A stretch of 64,000 bases of DNA from Pseudomonas wuhanensis (lineage in GTDB: Bacteria > Pseudomonadota > Gammaproteobacteria > Pseudomonadales > Pseudomonadaceae): positions 4,216,001-4,280,000 of the forward strand of contig NZ_CP117430.1 in NCBI RefSeq assembly GCF_030687395.1, read 5' to 3'. The notes below the pieces were generated by a model that saw only the letters and a program-made list of their open reading frames with translations, did no database searches and was not told where the DNA came from. Positions 10,031 through 18,204 of this stretch are shown one piece after another; position 1 is the stretch's first letter; each line of letters opens with the position of its first letter. Position numbers and translations under genes: made by a program.

Positions 10031-10999
10031 GCATCATTTCGATCGGACATTTGAAATCGAAGCGTTTACGGGGGCGCATATTCAGTTGCAAGGCAATGGC
10101 ATCCAGTTCTTCCTGGCTGTGTCCCGACAAGTCCGTGCCCTTGGGCAGGTACTGGCGGATCAGGCCATTGATGTTTTCGTTACTGCCGCGCTGCCAGGGG
10201 CTGTGCGGGTCGCAGAAGTAAATCGCGATGCCGGTTTTCTGGGTGATCTCGGCGTGTCGCGCCATCTCCCGGCCCTGGTCGTAGGTCATGCTCTTGCGCA
10301 TTGCCAGTGGGCATGCCATTGAGCGCTGCACTGAAGCCCTCCATCGCCGAGGTTGCCGTCGCATCATTCATCTTCACCAGCATCAGGTAGCCACTGGTGC
10401 GCTCCACCAACGTGCCTACGGACGAGGCGTTGGCCTTACCCTTGATCAGGTCGCCTTCCCAATGCCCCGGCATCAGACGGTCTTCAATCTCCGGCGGACG
10501 CACATGGATGCTGACCATCTCGGGAATCTGGCCGCGCCGATCCACGCCACCAGAGCGCGGCCTGCGTGTTGTCTTGCTTTGGCGCAGACAGATGATCAGC
10601 TCCTTACGCAGCTCGCCGACCGGCAAGGCATAGATCGTTATAGATCGTCTCGCGACAGACGTAGGCATCTCTGAGGCTGGGAATGTTCATGCTGCGCAGC
10701 TTGCCGGCAATCTGCTCGGGAGACAAACGCTCACGCAGCATATGAGCCACCAACTTGAAGCGCTCGCTACCCGGCAACAGCTTTCGCATCGGTCGACAAA
10801 CCTGGCGGCGGGCCTGCATCTGCTGCTGGGCCACACGGGCCGAGTAGCCGCCGCAGGCATCTCGATTGCGGCGCAGCTCCCGGCTGATGGTCGAAGGGGA
10901 TCGGGTGATCAAGCAGGCAATCCTACGCAGGCTGAAGCCTTGGGCATGACCGATTTGAATGGTGGCGCGCTCTTCAACGCTGAGTTCGGAATAAGACAT
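10031..10999 (-). pseudogene. IS30-A transposase, copy 1
   Basis: ORF1 starts at 10999 (MSYSELSVEERATIQIGHAQ) and carries the HTH domain. ORF2 begins at an overlapping ATG at 10668 and carries the DDE domain ([38 protein letters not shown]). The ORF1/ORF2 break is the same in all four copies of this element in the window. This copy has an additional G insertion near 10313 in ORF2 and lost its 3' end to IS30-B. Confidence 0.85.
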
Positions 11000-11146
11000 A
11001 GGGGCTGCACCGTACCGGAAAGGTCAGGTGTTGCACTCAGATTTTGCCGCCGCCAGCCTATTTCTACGCAGCCCTGCCCCGCGAGGTACTTGCGGTGGTA
11101 GATCCACCGCATGTCCTCGAGATTGCCATTATCTACAGTCTTAATT

Positions 11147-11185
11147 GGGGGAGCCAGCAGAATTCGGAAAAAATCGTACGCTGAG
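11147..11185 (+). repeat. Tn3-family (Tn501/Tn21-like) terminal inverted repeat
   Basis: The sequence from GGGGGAGCC to CGTACGCTGAG closely matches the 38-bp terminal repeat I recall for Tn501-type transposons, with 3-4 differences. Its outer end faces left, so the transposon interior is to the right and contains the effector gene at 11324-12154 and the resolvase fragment at 12295. Confidence 0.65.
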
Positions 11186-11323
11186 GTTTTGCTTGTTCCA
11201 TAACCGAGTGGAGATCAGAGGTTCGAGGCTGCTGGCCCTGTAACGTTGCTGCTCAAAGCTAAGATATGATTTTTGTCAACGCGGTGAAGTCAGAACTCTG
11301 AATTAGGTGAACGAAAGAAATAT

Positions 11324-12154
11324 TTAATTTTGCATAGTTTTACCAGAAAAAGAATTTGGCTTCCCCTCGAAATACACGTTAACAGCTCCGCGGCTGTCGG
11401 CCAATGTAGCATAATCATTGAACTTTATGATGGTAGATTGTCCGAATGCGGACCTAAAATCCTCGGCCCATGTATCCAAGTTCTCGATAGCGGCGTCTAC
11501 ACCTGCAAATTGAGATCCCGTAGGATCAATGGCTACGTTCTTATCTAACTTAGCAACTACCACATAATGAGTTGCAGGGCAATTATCACTCTGGCTTTTC
11601 CAGATATACATGGCTCTGGTGAAGTGCTTAATATTTTTCTCGTCGAGCAAATTTTGGACTATTACAGCGCAGTCATGACATTTTCCGCGAGGCGAATCTA
11701 TCATTGTCGTTATCTGATCATTTTCGCAGATATAAGATTGAAGATCTTGAGCGTTTGAGATTTCAGCCCCTCCTTGTAACCCCGTATCTGCTGCCCTCAT
11801 CCATACCTCACGCCCTGCAACAAATTGAGGTTTGCCCGTGGAGAAATCATTTTCCGCCAAAAAGTCTTCTTCAAAAGGCCAAGACACACCTGTGTCAGGA
11901 TCCGTGACTTGGAATACTGAATGATTCTCGGGGCTACGCTGACGCACGACTTTCTGGACATGGTCGTACTTTGAGAGGTGACTGACCACCTCAAAATTCT
12001 CGGGAACGCTTTTCCCTGGCTTGAATACTGCATTTTCAAATTTATCTACATTACTTACAGGGCTTGCAGGGCGATCACTATCCGGTAATTTCTTTGCTTG
12101 GGACTCTTGAACAACGGCCATCAGGGCTACAGACGAGGATGTATTAATCTTCAT
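11324..12154 (-). CDS. type III effector candidate with Cys-His-Asp (papain-like) triad
   Basis: A 276-aa protein with a typical type III N-terminus (MKINTSSSVALMAVV, Ser-rich, no signal peptide) and a near-consensus hrp box starting 30 bp upstream of the ATG. Candidate catalytic residues are Cys159 or Cys162 (GKCHDC), His196 (PATHYVVVAKLD) and Asp210 (VAIDPTGSQF). This order and the beta-strand context match papain-fold cysteine proteases or transglutaminase-like enzymes, the layout used by the YopT/AvrPphB, HopX and related effector families. I cannot place it in a named Hop family. It sits between a Tn3-type terminal repeat and a resolvase fragment, so it was probably transposon-delivered. 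GC is visibly lower than in the hrp cluster. Full length and undisrupted. Confidence 0.75.
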   Translation of the reverse strand: MKINTSSSVALMAVVQESQAKKLPDSDRPASPVSNVDKFENAVFKPGKSVPENFEVVSHLSKYDHVQKVVRQRSPENHSVFQVTDPDTGVSWPFEEDFLAENDFSTGKPQFVAGREVWMRAADTGLQGGAEISNAQDLQSYICENDQITTMIDSPRGKCHDCAVIVQNLLDEKNIKHFTRAMYIWKSQSDNCPATHYVVVAKLDKNVAIDPTGSQFAGVDAAIENLDTWAEDFRSAFGQSTIIKFNDYATLADSRGAVNVYFEGKPNSFSGKTMQN

Positions 12155-12183
12155 TGGATTGACTCGTGCGAGTGAAATAATTA

Positions 12184-12211
12184 TTTGTGGTATTTGGAAA
12201 GTGTAAGTTCC
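12184..12211 (-). promoter_or_regulatory. hrp box (HrpL promoter)
   Basis: On minus: GGAACT, 15 bases, CCACAAA. One change (C to T) from GGAACC-N15-CCACNNA. It starts 57 bp upstream of the effector ATG at 12154 and lies between the effector and a resolvase fragment. Confidence 0.85.
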
Positions 12212-12294
12212 ATCTACAGTTTGTGTAATAAAATTTTAGCTGCGTTACCGACCGCCAACCCTGGGCATGCTCGCGGCGAGTTACATCACGCTCC

Positions 12295-12490
12295 TTGTAT
12301 TTCTCCCAGCTCGCGGAGCCGATATTGACTTCATGAAGGAAGGCCTTGTGTTCACCGGTGACGACTCGCCTATAGCCAACCTGATGTTGTCGGTCATGGG
12401 GGCCTTCGCCGAGTTCGAGCAAGTCCTCATTCGCGAGCGGCAGCGCGAGGGCATTGCCCTGGCCAAGCAACGCGGCGCTTACCCGCCGGT
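12295..12490 (+). pseudogene. serine resolvase internal fragment (Tn3-type)
   Basis: About 65 codons of a resolvase catalytic domain (DFMKEGLVFTGDDSPIANLM, GAFAEFEQVLIRERQREGIA) with neither start nor C-terminal HTH. It is joined abruptly to effector sequence at about 12490. Together with the terminal repeat at 11147 it marks a decayed Tn3-family transposon around the 276-aa effector. Confidence 0.85.
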
Positions 12491-12743
12491 TAATTTGCTG
12501 AACCAACTCTACAGGAAGGTCGGCGATACCGATTTTTGTTGATCTGCTCAATGAACCAAGCGCCGGGTGGGCAAACGTCGTCTTATCTGAGGGAAGCTCC
12601 GAACTGATCGTTGCCCTGTTCGTGCCAGTAGGAACTATTGGAATCAAGTCTGTTGCGGCCGCTGGGGGTAAAATAGGGGTTGGTGTTGTGCTTGGCGCTA
12701 TAGGGGCGAGAGGCTGTTGATTATGGGAAATATTAAGTTCCAT
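12491..12743 (-). pseudogene. N-terminal fragment of an F-box-like effector
   Basis: ATG at 12743 preceded by GGAAGG; reads MELNISHNQQPLAPIAPSTT, a Pro/Thr/Ser-rich leader, then IADLPVELVQQI at residues 73-84. LPxELxxxI is how many F-box motifs begin (as in plant F-box proteins and bacterial GALA effectors). The gene is cut there by the resolvase fragment; the frame runs on, as antisense, to 12144 without meaning. A second damaged copy of the same N-terminus is at 29207 (plus). I see no hrp box directly upstream. Confidence 0.5.
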
Positions 12744-12762
12744 CCGTTGCAAGTTCCTTCCA

Positions 12763-12996
12763 TTACATATAAATGCCAAGCCTATAACGCCCAGGGGGGG
12801 GGGGGCCGAGGATTGGTTCATGGCCGAGTGCTAGAGCTTTGAAAGAGCCAACGCAATGGTGCAGCTCCGCCTTGATCGGCTCATCCGAAGTGTTTTCGAG
12901 TTTGTGTCGCGTGACTTCGGAGGTTGCCGAAGCGCACACCGACTGCTCCACCCATAAAAACTTCTGGGAGAAATTGCGGAACTGGCCAGTAGTCAT
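12763..12996 (-). CDS. small ORF of unknown function (77 aa)
   Basis: Starts MTTGQFRNFSQKFLWVEQSV. The sister copy at 28957 (plus) has 81 codons and shares the first 62 residues, then differs because the C-rich homopolymer that ends both ORFs has a different length. The conserved middle (KLENTSDEPIKAELHHCVGS) is of coding quality. I do not recognise a family; it could be the C-terminal piece of a longer ancestral protein. Two Cys residues, no signal peptide. Confidence 0.35.
   Translation of the reverse strand: MTTGQFRNFSQKFLWVEQSVCASATSEVTRHKLENTSDEPIKAELHHCVGSFKALALGHEPILGPPPPGRYRLGIYM
12794..12805. repeat. 12-base G homopolymer
   Basis: Twelve consecutive G on plus (C in the small-ORF sense). 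The duplicate at about 29145-29151 has seven C. A tract this long is prone to slippage, in vivo or in sequencing, and sets the reading frame at the end of the small ORF. Confidence 0.8.
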
Positions 12997-13088
12997 ATGA
13001 ATGCCGGTATTACTACTTACCCCTCAGCTGCTGGACAGTGCCCAGAATGGATTCGTACCCGGCAAATGAACTGATTACAACTCTTCGG

Positions 13089-14159
13089 TCATTGGCGTAA
13101 TGGAGAGGCAATATTGAACCCCGAGAAATAGCTGACGGCAGGCGTCCGATCGCCTTCATTGCGGTATTGTCCGAATTTGGCATACGCGTTGTCACTTCGG
13201 GTATCAAACATGGTCGAGATTCCGGATTTATCAAAAATGTCCTGTCCATTCTTCGTCACACTGATCGAACCGTCGTCGATGTCGCGCTTGAAATCAATTT
13301 GAAAATCCGTCCACTTGCCCACGTCTTTGGAGGCGTCTCCAGGCTGACCAATGTTGAACACTTTAGAGGGTGCATTGCTGGCGTCGCTGGTTTTAAGGTG
13401 CAACTGATACTGGCCATCCTTGGTGGCCATCCAAGCACGCGGGCTGGGCTTGGCGTTGTTGTGGTCCAGCACCTGAAAGAAAGTGCCGTCGTTGTCTGCC
13501 TCACGCTTCATGCCAAAAGTAAAGCGGTAGGGCTGCCCTTCTTGCAATAGGGTTTCACTCTTGATTTCAGCCCGGGGACTGGTGGAATTTTGAGTGTAAT
13601 GACCTTTGTTGAAACCCACCTTTATCACCTCGCCACGCTCCGGATCGTTAGCCATGGCAATCACATCCTGTGGCGACTTCTGCACACTAAGCTGGTGGCC
13701 CAGTACAGGTGAAGCAGAGGGAACATTTCCCCCTCCCCCCGTCCTATTTGTGCCCGGACGAACACTTTCCTGCGTCGGGTCTTGAGTAGGCGCGCGCTCG
13801 TTACAACTGGCCTGGCGGCGACCCGTTTCGCCAAAGCTATCCGTCTGCGACGTACCTGCGTCGCTCATAATAGCTTGAAGACGCTTGATAAAATCGACGA
13901 TAAGAGCAATGAACTGGGCCAACGGCTCCGACTGGGCTTTGCCACCCGGACAGCATGTGTGCGCATGCGGATCATTGCTCCGCCCTGAGAAGTCGACGTG
14001 CGATGCCCTTGGATTGCGTATAAACGAAACAGGTGAATCGGCGCCCTGAGCCGCACCACCCCAAGGCTGTCGAAGGCGCATATCCGCCTGCGCCGAACAC
14101 AACGGGGGATGGAGGGGAAGATTATCGGCATGCATGCGCACTGGATCAATCGAGTTCAT
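13089..14159 (-). CDS. polysaccharide-lyase-type protein, probable T3SS accessory protein
   Basis: 356 aa. Residues 1-150 are a low-complexity, secretion-leader-like region (MNSIDPVRMHADNLPLHPP; short helix AQFIALIVDFIKRLQAIM). Residues about 165-356 form a beta-jelly-roll-like domain with lyase features: STSPRAEIKSE, FTFGMKRE, GTFFQVLDHNN, KWTDFQIDFKRD, SISVTKNGQDI, AYAKFGQYRN. This pattern resembles glucuronan/alginate/heparin-type polysaccharide lyases; no exact family is claimed. It is the third gene of a minus-strand operon (translocator, transglycosylase, lyase; gaps 42 and 50 bp) under the hrp box at 17538. By analogy with HrpW and HopAK1 (pectate-lyase harpins) it may open the plant wall for the T3SS needle. 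A broken copy is at 27858-28866. Confidence 0.7.
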   Translation of the reverse strand: MNSIDPVRMHADNLPLHPPLCSAQADMRLRQPWGGAAQGADSPVSFIRNPRASHVDFSGRSNDPHAHTCCPGGKAQSEPLAQFIALIVDFIKRLQAIMSDAGTSQTDSFGETGRRQASCNERAPTQDPTQESVRPGTNRTGGGGNVPSASPVLGHQLSVQKSPQDVIAMANDPERGEVIKVGFNKGHYTQNSTSPRAEIKSETLLQEGQPYRFTFGMKREADNDGTFFQVLDHNNAKPSPRAWMATKDGQYQLHLKTSDASNAPSKVFNIGQPGDASKDVGKWTDFQIDFKRDIDDGSISVTKNGQDIFDKSGISTMFDTRSDNAYAKFGQYRNEGDRTPAVSYFSGFNIASPLRQ

Positions 14160-14209
14160 ATCGTTTCCTGTCGTGAATCAAACACCTGGCCTGGGTCACA
14201 GTTTGATGC

Positions 14210-15256
14210 TCAGGCTGGCAATTGGCCTTGGCCGCTGGAGATCATTTGAGCGAACTTCAACACATCTGCCGGATAACTCGCCCCCCCGACGCCGCCGGTA
14301 TCGGCAAGATTGTGCACATTGACCTTGTCCGGGCCCGAGTTATAGGCTCGGAGTGCCGCCCCCATGTTGCCGTCAAAGGCCCTGTTTCCATCACGCAAAT
14401 AAATCGCACCAGCCAGGATGTTGTCACGAGGCTTGGCAAGGTCTGCACCGCCCAACAATTCCGGATTGGCTTTTTTCAGACCCGCGAAGGTAGCAGCATT
14501 GACCTGCATGAGACCTGAGTCGGTTTTGCCGTTGACGTTGGTGCTTGCACTGGCAAGATTACCCCGAGACTCGGCCCAGATCTGGCCCGCAATGATGCTT
14601 GGCGGCATACCGGTCACACTGGCCGCGTGAAGGATGTCGTCTCGGTAGGGTTTCAATTGTTCAGGCAAATGCAGCTGACCGCTGTCGCTTGCATGCACCT
14701 CACCGGCGGAGGCTCCTACTGCGTTCGCTTGACGTGACTGACCGGAATTAGAGCCCTCGCCTCGCGCTCCCAGGACTTTCAAAGAACCTGGTGGTGGTGC
14801 CAGTGAGTTTGTGGCCGAGGGAGATGATTGGGGTGGGTTCGTCGCGTTTTGCGCTCCGGGGTTCAGTAAACCTTCCAACCATTGACCAATAGCGCGCCGG
14901 ATGAGTTCTACCAACTGGTTCAAAGCATCAGGTTTCGGCGAACCATGCTGCGTTTCGCCACCATCGGCAGGGGGATGAGGACAAGTCGGACGATTCAATC
15001 TGCCCCCCTCACGGGTATCGAGCGCCTGGCTGAAGCTGACCGACTTCTCTCCACCGCAAGCGGCAGTGTGATAATGGCAAATCGAACGATTCTGCTGGTG
15101 ATTTCCAACGGCAGCGGGCAGCGCATTGAGGCCGCCCGCTTGTTTCAGATGGTAATTTCTAACCGCATCGGGCGTCGGGTCAGGGCCAAACGCTTCTTTC
15201 AGATGGTAATCTCTAACGACATCAGGCACCTTAACGGGGCTAAGGGATGAGCTCAT
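14210..15256 (-). CDS. lytic transglycosylase, HopP1-like T3SS helper
   Basis: 348 aa. The N-terminal 195 residues are disordered and include a repeated motif (DVVRDYHLKEA, DAVRNYHLKQA) and a short amphipathic helix (LNQLVELIRRAIGQWLEGLL). The C-terminal 150 residues are an SLT transglycosylase domain: IIAGQIWAESRGN with the catalytic Glu, TDSGLMQVN, DNILAGAIYL, ALRAYNSGP. A disordered leader followed by SLT is the layout of HopP1/HrpH-type secreted transglycosylases that cut peptidoglycan for effector passage. Middle gene of the operon behind the hrp box at 17538. Catalytic residues look intact. The SLT domain is firm; the HopP1 relation is from architecture. Confidence 0.75.
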   Translation of the reverse strand: MSSSLSPVKVPDVVRDYHLKEAFGPDPTPDAVRNYHLKQAGGLNALPAAVGNHQQNRSICHYHTAACGGEKSVSFSQALDTREGGRLNRPTCPHPPADGGETQHGSPKPDALNQLVELIRRAIGQWLEGLLNPGAQNATNPPQSSPSATNSLAPPPGSLKVLGARGEGSNSGQSRQANAVGASAGEVHASDSGQLHLPEQLKPYRDDILHAASVTGMPPSIIAGQIWAESRGNLASASTNVNGKTDSGLMQVNAATFAGLKKANPELLGGADLAKPRDNILAGAIYLRDGNRAFDGNMGAALRAYNSGPDKVNVHNLADTGGVGGASYPADVLKFAQMISSGQGQLPA

Positions 15257-15298
15257 AGTATTGCTCCTGTATGAATGATAAAGACCGAACGTCGTACA

Positions 15299-17503
15299 TC
15301 AGTGTGCTTTGGGGATGCCAAACTGATCCAAAGTAGGATCGACGTTGCGGTCGAATTTCTTTTGCATATCGTGTTTTTTGACTGCCTCGACGATCGCCGC
15401 GATGCCTAGGCCCAAGCCGATGACCGCTTCTATCACCCAGCCCACTGGACCCGCCGCCACACCAATGGCCGAAGCTGCGGCGAGTCCTGCTGCATGACCG
15501 GCCACCATTCCGACAACTCGCCCCCCTACCGCCCCAGCCATACGACCGAGACCAGCCGAGGCTTCACGTCCGGCGATACTGCGTGCTGCGTCGATACCCT
15601 GTTTAGCCGTGGAAAGACCGGCCTTGGTCGCGTCGTAACCGTCCTTGAGCTTTTCGGCTCTGTTTCTAGCATCAGGGGGCGAGTTATTGGTGACAGGCGC
15701 TTGTGTGCCGTTGATCAACTGCCCCAACCACTCACGACCTTTGTCCGCCCCCCGCAGTTGAGTAAACGTCGAGTCGACGTACCGTGCCTGCTGCGCCTGA
15801 GTAAAATCTCCGGGTAACACCGAGTCATAGATTGCTCTCTGTGCGTCGACCTGCTGGAGTGACCGTGCAGGATCGGCATCCTTGTGTGCCAACGAATGCT
15901 TAAGGGCCTGGCCTCTGCTGAAATTCGCTTCATACGAATTTTTGAGCGAGCCTTGAATATCCGGTCGATGGCTGATGATTTGCTGAGCCGTAGGCAAGGA
16001 GGCATCGGGCCCCAGAAGGTCTCGTTGCATCTGCAGCTGCGCAGCTTGCCCGTTGATGGCCCTGCTGTAGTCGGGTCTTGCCTGGTCAGCTTTGGCGGCT
16101 TTGTCGGCTGTATTCATTTCACTGCGCAGTGCCTGACCGCTGCGCAAATTGACCATTTGATCCTTGACCGCCCTGCCGAGGGCTGGATCGCTGGCGATCA
16201 GTGCACGTTCCTGGCTTGGAACAGCGTTATTCATGTATGCCCGCACGTCTGGATCGGCTTGCAACTGACCAATCTTTTCCGCCAGGGCTTCTTCGGTTTT
16301 ACCGGTTTTGCGCAGACCCTGACCGGCAATGACGCTTTGCTCGGTCTGTTGCAGCTTGACCATGACAGCAGCTTTCTGCTGCCCGCTGTAGTCCTGAGGT
16401 CGCTTGAAAATATTTGCATCAAGGGCGCTGATGTCAACGCCTGCAACAGCATTCAAAGTTGCCGCATCGCTTAGCATGCCTGCGAACTCGCCCTCATTGG
16501 TCGGCGCCTGGGTCTTGATCCACCTGCTGATGTTCGATGCATCGAATTGATTGTCCTTCGGACTGGTAGCCAGTGCCTTGCCCTCGTCCCCGCCTTTATC
16601 GATAAGGTCCAAAAAACCGGGTTGTAAAAAGGTTTTGGAAGCCTGTTTGAGTACAACGGAAAGTCCAGGATTTCCCTCCATGGCTTTCAATCCTTCGACG
16701 TTAGTGTATTTGTCTACCTTGCTGTTGCCCGATACTTCCTTCGGACCGGCCGCAGTGGTCAGCGGACTATTGGCCTGAAGCAATGAAGCCGAGCGGACCA
16801 TTTGCAATGACTGTGGATCAGCGTCGGGATTATCTTTTTGAAACTGAGCCAGGGTTTTGTCTGCGTCATCAGCAGCGCTTTGCATTTTTTTGGCGAAGGA
16901 TTTTAGGTCTCCGTCGGAAATTTTGCCGTCGGCCTTCCCTCCACGCTTCGCCGTGTCGATGGCGGTCTTGAGAGCAGGATTCTCATTGATGAATTGCATG
17001 GCTTTTTGCGCGTCTGGACCTTTGTCAGCTGCCATGCGAGCCGCAGCTATAGGGCGATTGAGCTCTTTTGCAGCCTGCTCGCGCTGCTCGGGCAGCAATC
17101 CAGCAACCAAGGGACTCCACCTCTGGAGCTCATCGGGCGAGGAGTACTTCGAGCTATCAAGAAAGTCATTCGCCGTACTTTTTACCGGCGTCGAGGCAGG
17201 GGCAGCGTTGCCCAAGGCAATAGCAGGAGGATTGAGCATAGTGCGCAATGCGGGCTCCGTTGCTGATGGACTGGCGACACGGTGCTGGGGAGCAGAGCTT
17301 TCGATACCTAGCAACCGCTTTACCAGAACGTCAAAGGACGTCTTTATCGGCTCGTTGACCAAAGCCTGTTTAGCGGACGACTGACCGAAGTGAACCGCAT
17401 TTGGATGCACATTACCCGGTGTGCCCTGGACCACAGGTACCATAGGCTCCAAGGGCATGCCCGGTAATACCGTCCCGTTTGATGCAGCGTTGGAAATGTG
17501 CAT
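15299..17503 (-). CDS. HrpK/HrpF/NolX-like translocator
   Basis: I choose the ATG at 17503 (MHISNAASNGTVLPG), 734 aa, because a perfect hrp box lies 35 bp upstream; in-frame starts farther up overlap or precede the box. A disordered leader (1-100) is followed by a long helical region with Ca-binding-like or linker repeats, ending in a Gly/Ala-rich hydrophobic hairpin (GRVVGMVAGHAAGLAAASAI and GPVGWVIEAVIGLGLGIAA) and the terminal DPTLDQFGIPKAH. A large soluble body with a C-terminal membrane hairpin and this tail fits the HrpF/NolX/HrpK translocator group. First gene of the operon with transglycosylase and lyase. Probable role: translocon in the host membrane. A 75-bp piece of it recurs at 27655. 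Confidence 0.7.
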   Translation of the reverse strand: MHISNAASNGTVLPGMPLEPMVPVVQGTPGNVHPNAVHFGQSSAKQALVNEPIKTSFDVLVKRLLGIESSAPQHRVASPSATEPALRTMLNPPAIALGNAAPASTPVKSTANDFLDSSKYSSPDELQRWSPLVAGLLPEQREQAAKELNRPIAAARMAADKGPDAQKAMQFINENPALKTAIDTAKRGGKADGKISDGDLKSFAKKMQSAADDADKTLAQFQKDNPDADPQSLQMVRSASLLQANSPLTTAAGPKEVSGNSKVDKYTNVEGLKAMEGNPGLSVVLKQASKTFLQPGFLDLIDKGGDEGKALATSPKDNQFDASNISRWIKTQAPTNEGEFAGMLSDAATLNAVAGVDISALDANIFKRPQDYSGQQKAAVMVKLQQTEQSVIAGQGLRKTGKTEEALAEKIGQLQADPDVRAYMNNAVPSQERALIASDPALGRAVKDQMVNLRSGQALRSEMNTADKAAKADQARPDYSRAINGQAAQLQMQRDLLGPDASLPTAQQIISHRPDIQGSLKNSYEANFSRGQALKHSLAHKDADPARSLQQVDAQRAIYDSVLPGDFTQAQQARYVDSTFTQLRGADKGREWLGQLINGTQAPVTNNSPPDARNRAEKLKDGYDATKAGLSTAKQGIDAARSIAGREASAGLGRMAGAVGGRVVGMVAGHAAGLAAASAIGVAAGPVGWVIEAVIGLGLGIAAIVEAVKKHDMQKKFDRNVDPTLDQFGIPKAH

Positions 17504-17537
17504 GTGCGAGCGCCAGTATCGAGTCGGATGATGTCGA

Positions 17538-17566
17538 TAGGTGGGCATCCATCGCATAATGGTTCC
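17538..17566 (-). promoter_or_regulatory. hrp box (HrpL promoter) of the translocator operon
   Basis: On minus: GGAACC, 16 bases, CCACCTA, a full match to the HrpL consensus. It fixes the translocator start at 17503 and implies that three genes down to 13089 are HrpL-controlled. Confidence 0.9.
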
Positions 17567-17870
17567 CAATTCAGCAGGATCAGTTTCTAACCCCCACAGA
17601 CACCGCATGAAATGATCCGTATCAAGCGAGGCCGTAAGGAACTGCTGCGGCGCTGGGCCCACCAATAAGTATCGTGCTTCCTGGACATCTCGAGCCCTGT
17701 CCGAGTTGTCCAGGGATGGCTGTCAGCATGTCTTGTTCGTGCTCGCGGAGAATCCGTAGGTGAAGTTTTCTGATATTCGATACCTCCAACCACTTTTGCC
17801 TTTGACAAACGAACAAGTACATCCGTCCGAGGAGAAGGTCGACAAACCACCAGGCGGCTTTAGCCAACTA
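17567..17870. other. non-coding or unrecognised gap
   Basis: Only short open frames with no family resemblance on either strand. I see no promoter beyond the hrp box at its left edge. Confidence 0.5.
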
Positions 17871-18056
17871 GTGTCCTGTCTCGAAGTAAATTCTCCGCAA
17901 TATTAGCTATGCTTTCTCGGTCATCACACCATCAGAGGCGAACCGATGGGCGCCCAAGATATTGTCCTGAGTCCTAAAGAACACGCCGAACTCAGCCGCC
18001 GCACAAGGTCTGCCACCATCAGTCAACGTGACGGTCGTCGCGCCCGGGGGCAGGCG
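17871..18056 (+). mobile_element. IS630-family 5' fragment
   Basis: It starts with an end-like sequence (GTGTCCTGTCTCGAAGTAAA). From the ATG at 17946 it encodes the first 35 or so residues of an IS630-type transposase (MGAQDIVLSPKEHAELSRRT) before stopping. The following 150 bp to the next IS30 is unrecognised. Confidence 0.55.
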
Positions 18057-18204
18057 GCGAACCACCATCCTTGATCCTGGTGCTTCCACTGCTAGAACTG
18101 GAGTGGAAACAGGCCAATCTTCTACCCCAAGCACCGGACGGCCGACCGTAACCTTGGCCAACTTTGAAGAGGCGCGAACGCGGAGCTGGAATTTGGGGGA
18201 TAGG

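Larger units (their letters stand above)
8873..11052 (-). mobile_element. IS30-family element A, copy 1, split by a second IS30
   Basis: The left end GGCGGTTGCAGGAGC begins at 8873 and the right end (inner repeat CTGAGTGCAACAC) ends about 11052. It is interrupted at 8966-10030 by a different IS30-type element; CATC occurs on both sides of the insert. The transposase on minus reads 10999-10604 (HTH part) and then, in another frame, 10668 down to about 10031. An extra G near 10310 adds a second frameshift. Confidence 0.85.
12576..14111 (-). repeat. arm 1 of a 1.5-kb inverted duplication (partner 27858-29372)
   Basis: This stretch, covering the polysaccharide lyase gene from codon 17 on, the small ORF and the F-box-like N-terminus, recurs in opposite orientation at 27858-29372 with high identity and several indels. 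The inner junction of the partner copy has GACGAC microhomology with the 54-residue repeat gene. Confidence 0.85.

Noticed and set aside
12144..12740. A continuous 200-codon ORF from the F-box-like leader to 12144
   Set aside because: After about 12490 it is simply antisense to a resolvase fragment and ends across the next gene's promoter.
15299..17665. Translocator start at 17665 (788 aa)
   Set aside because: The hrp box at 17538-17566 lies inside that extension; the extra 54 residues are unlike secretion leaders. ATG 17503 was chosen.
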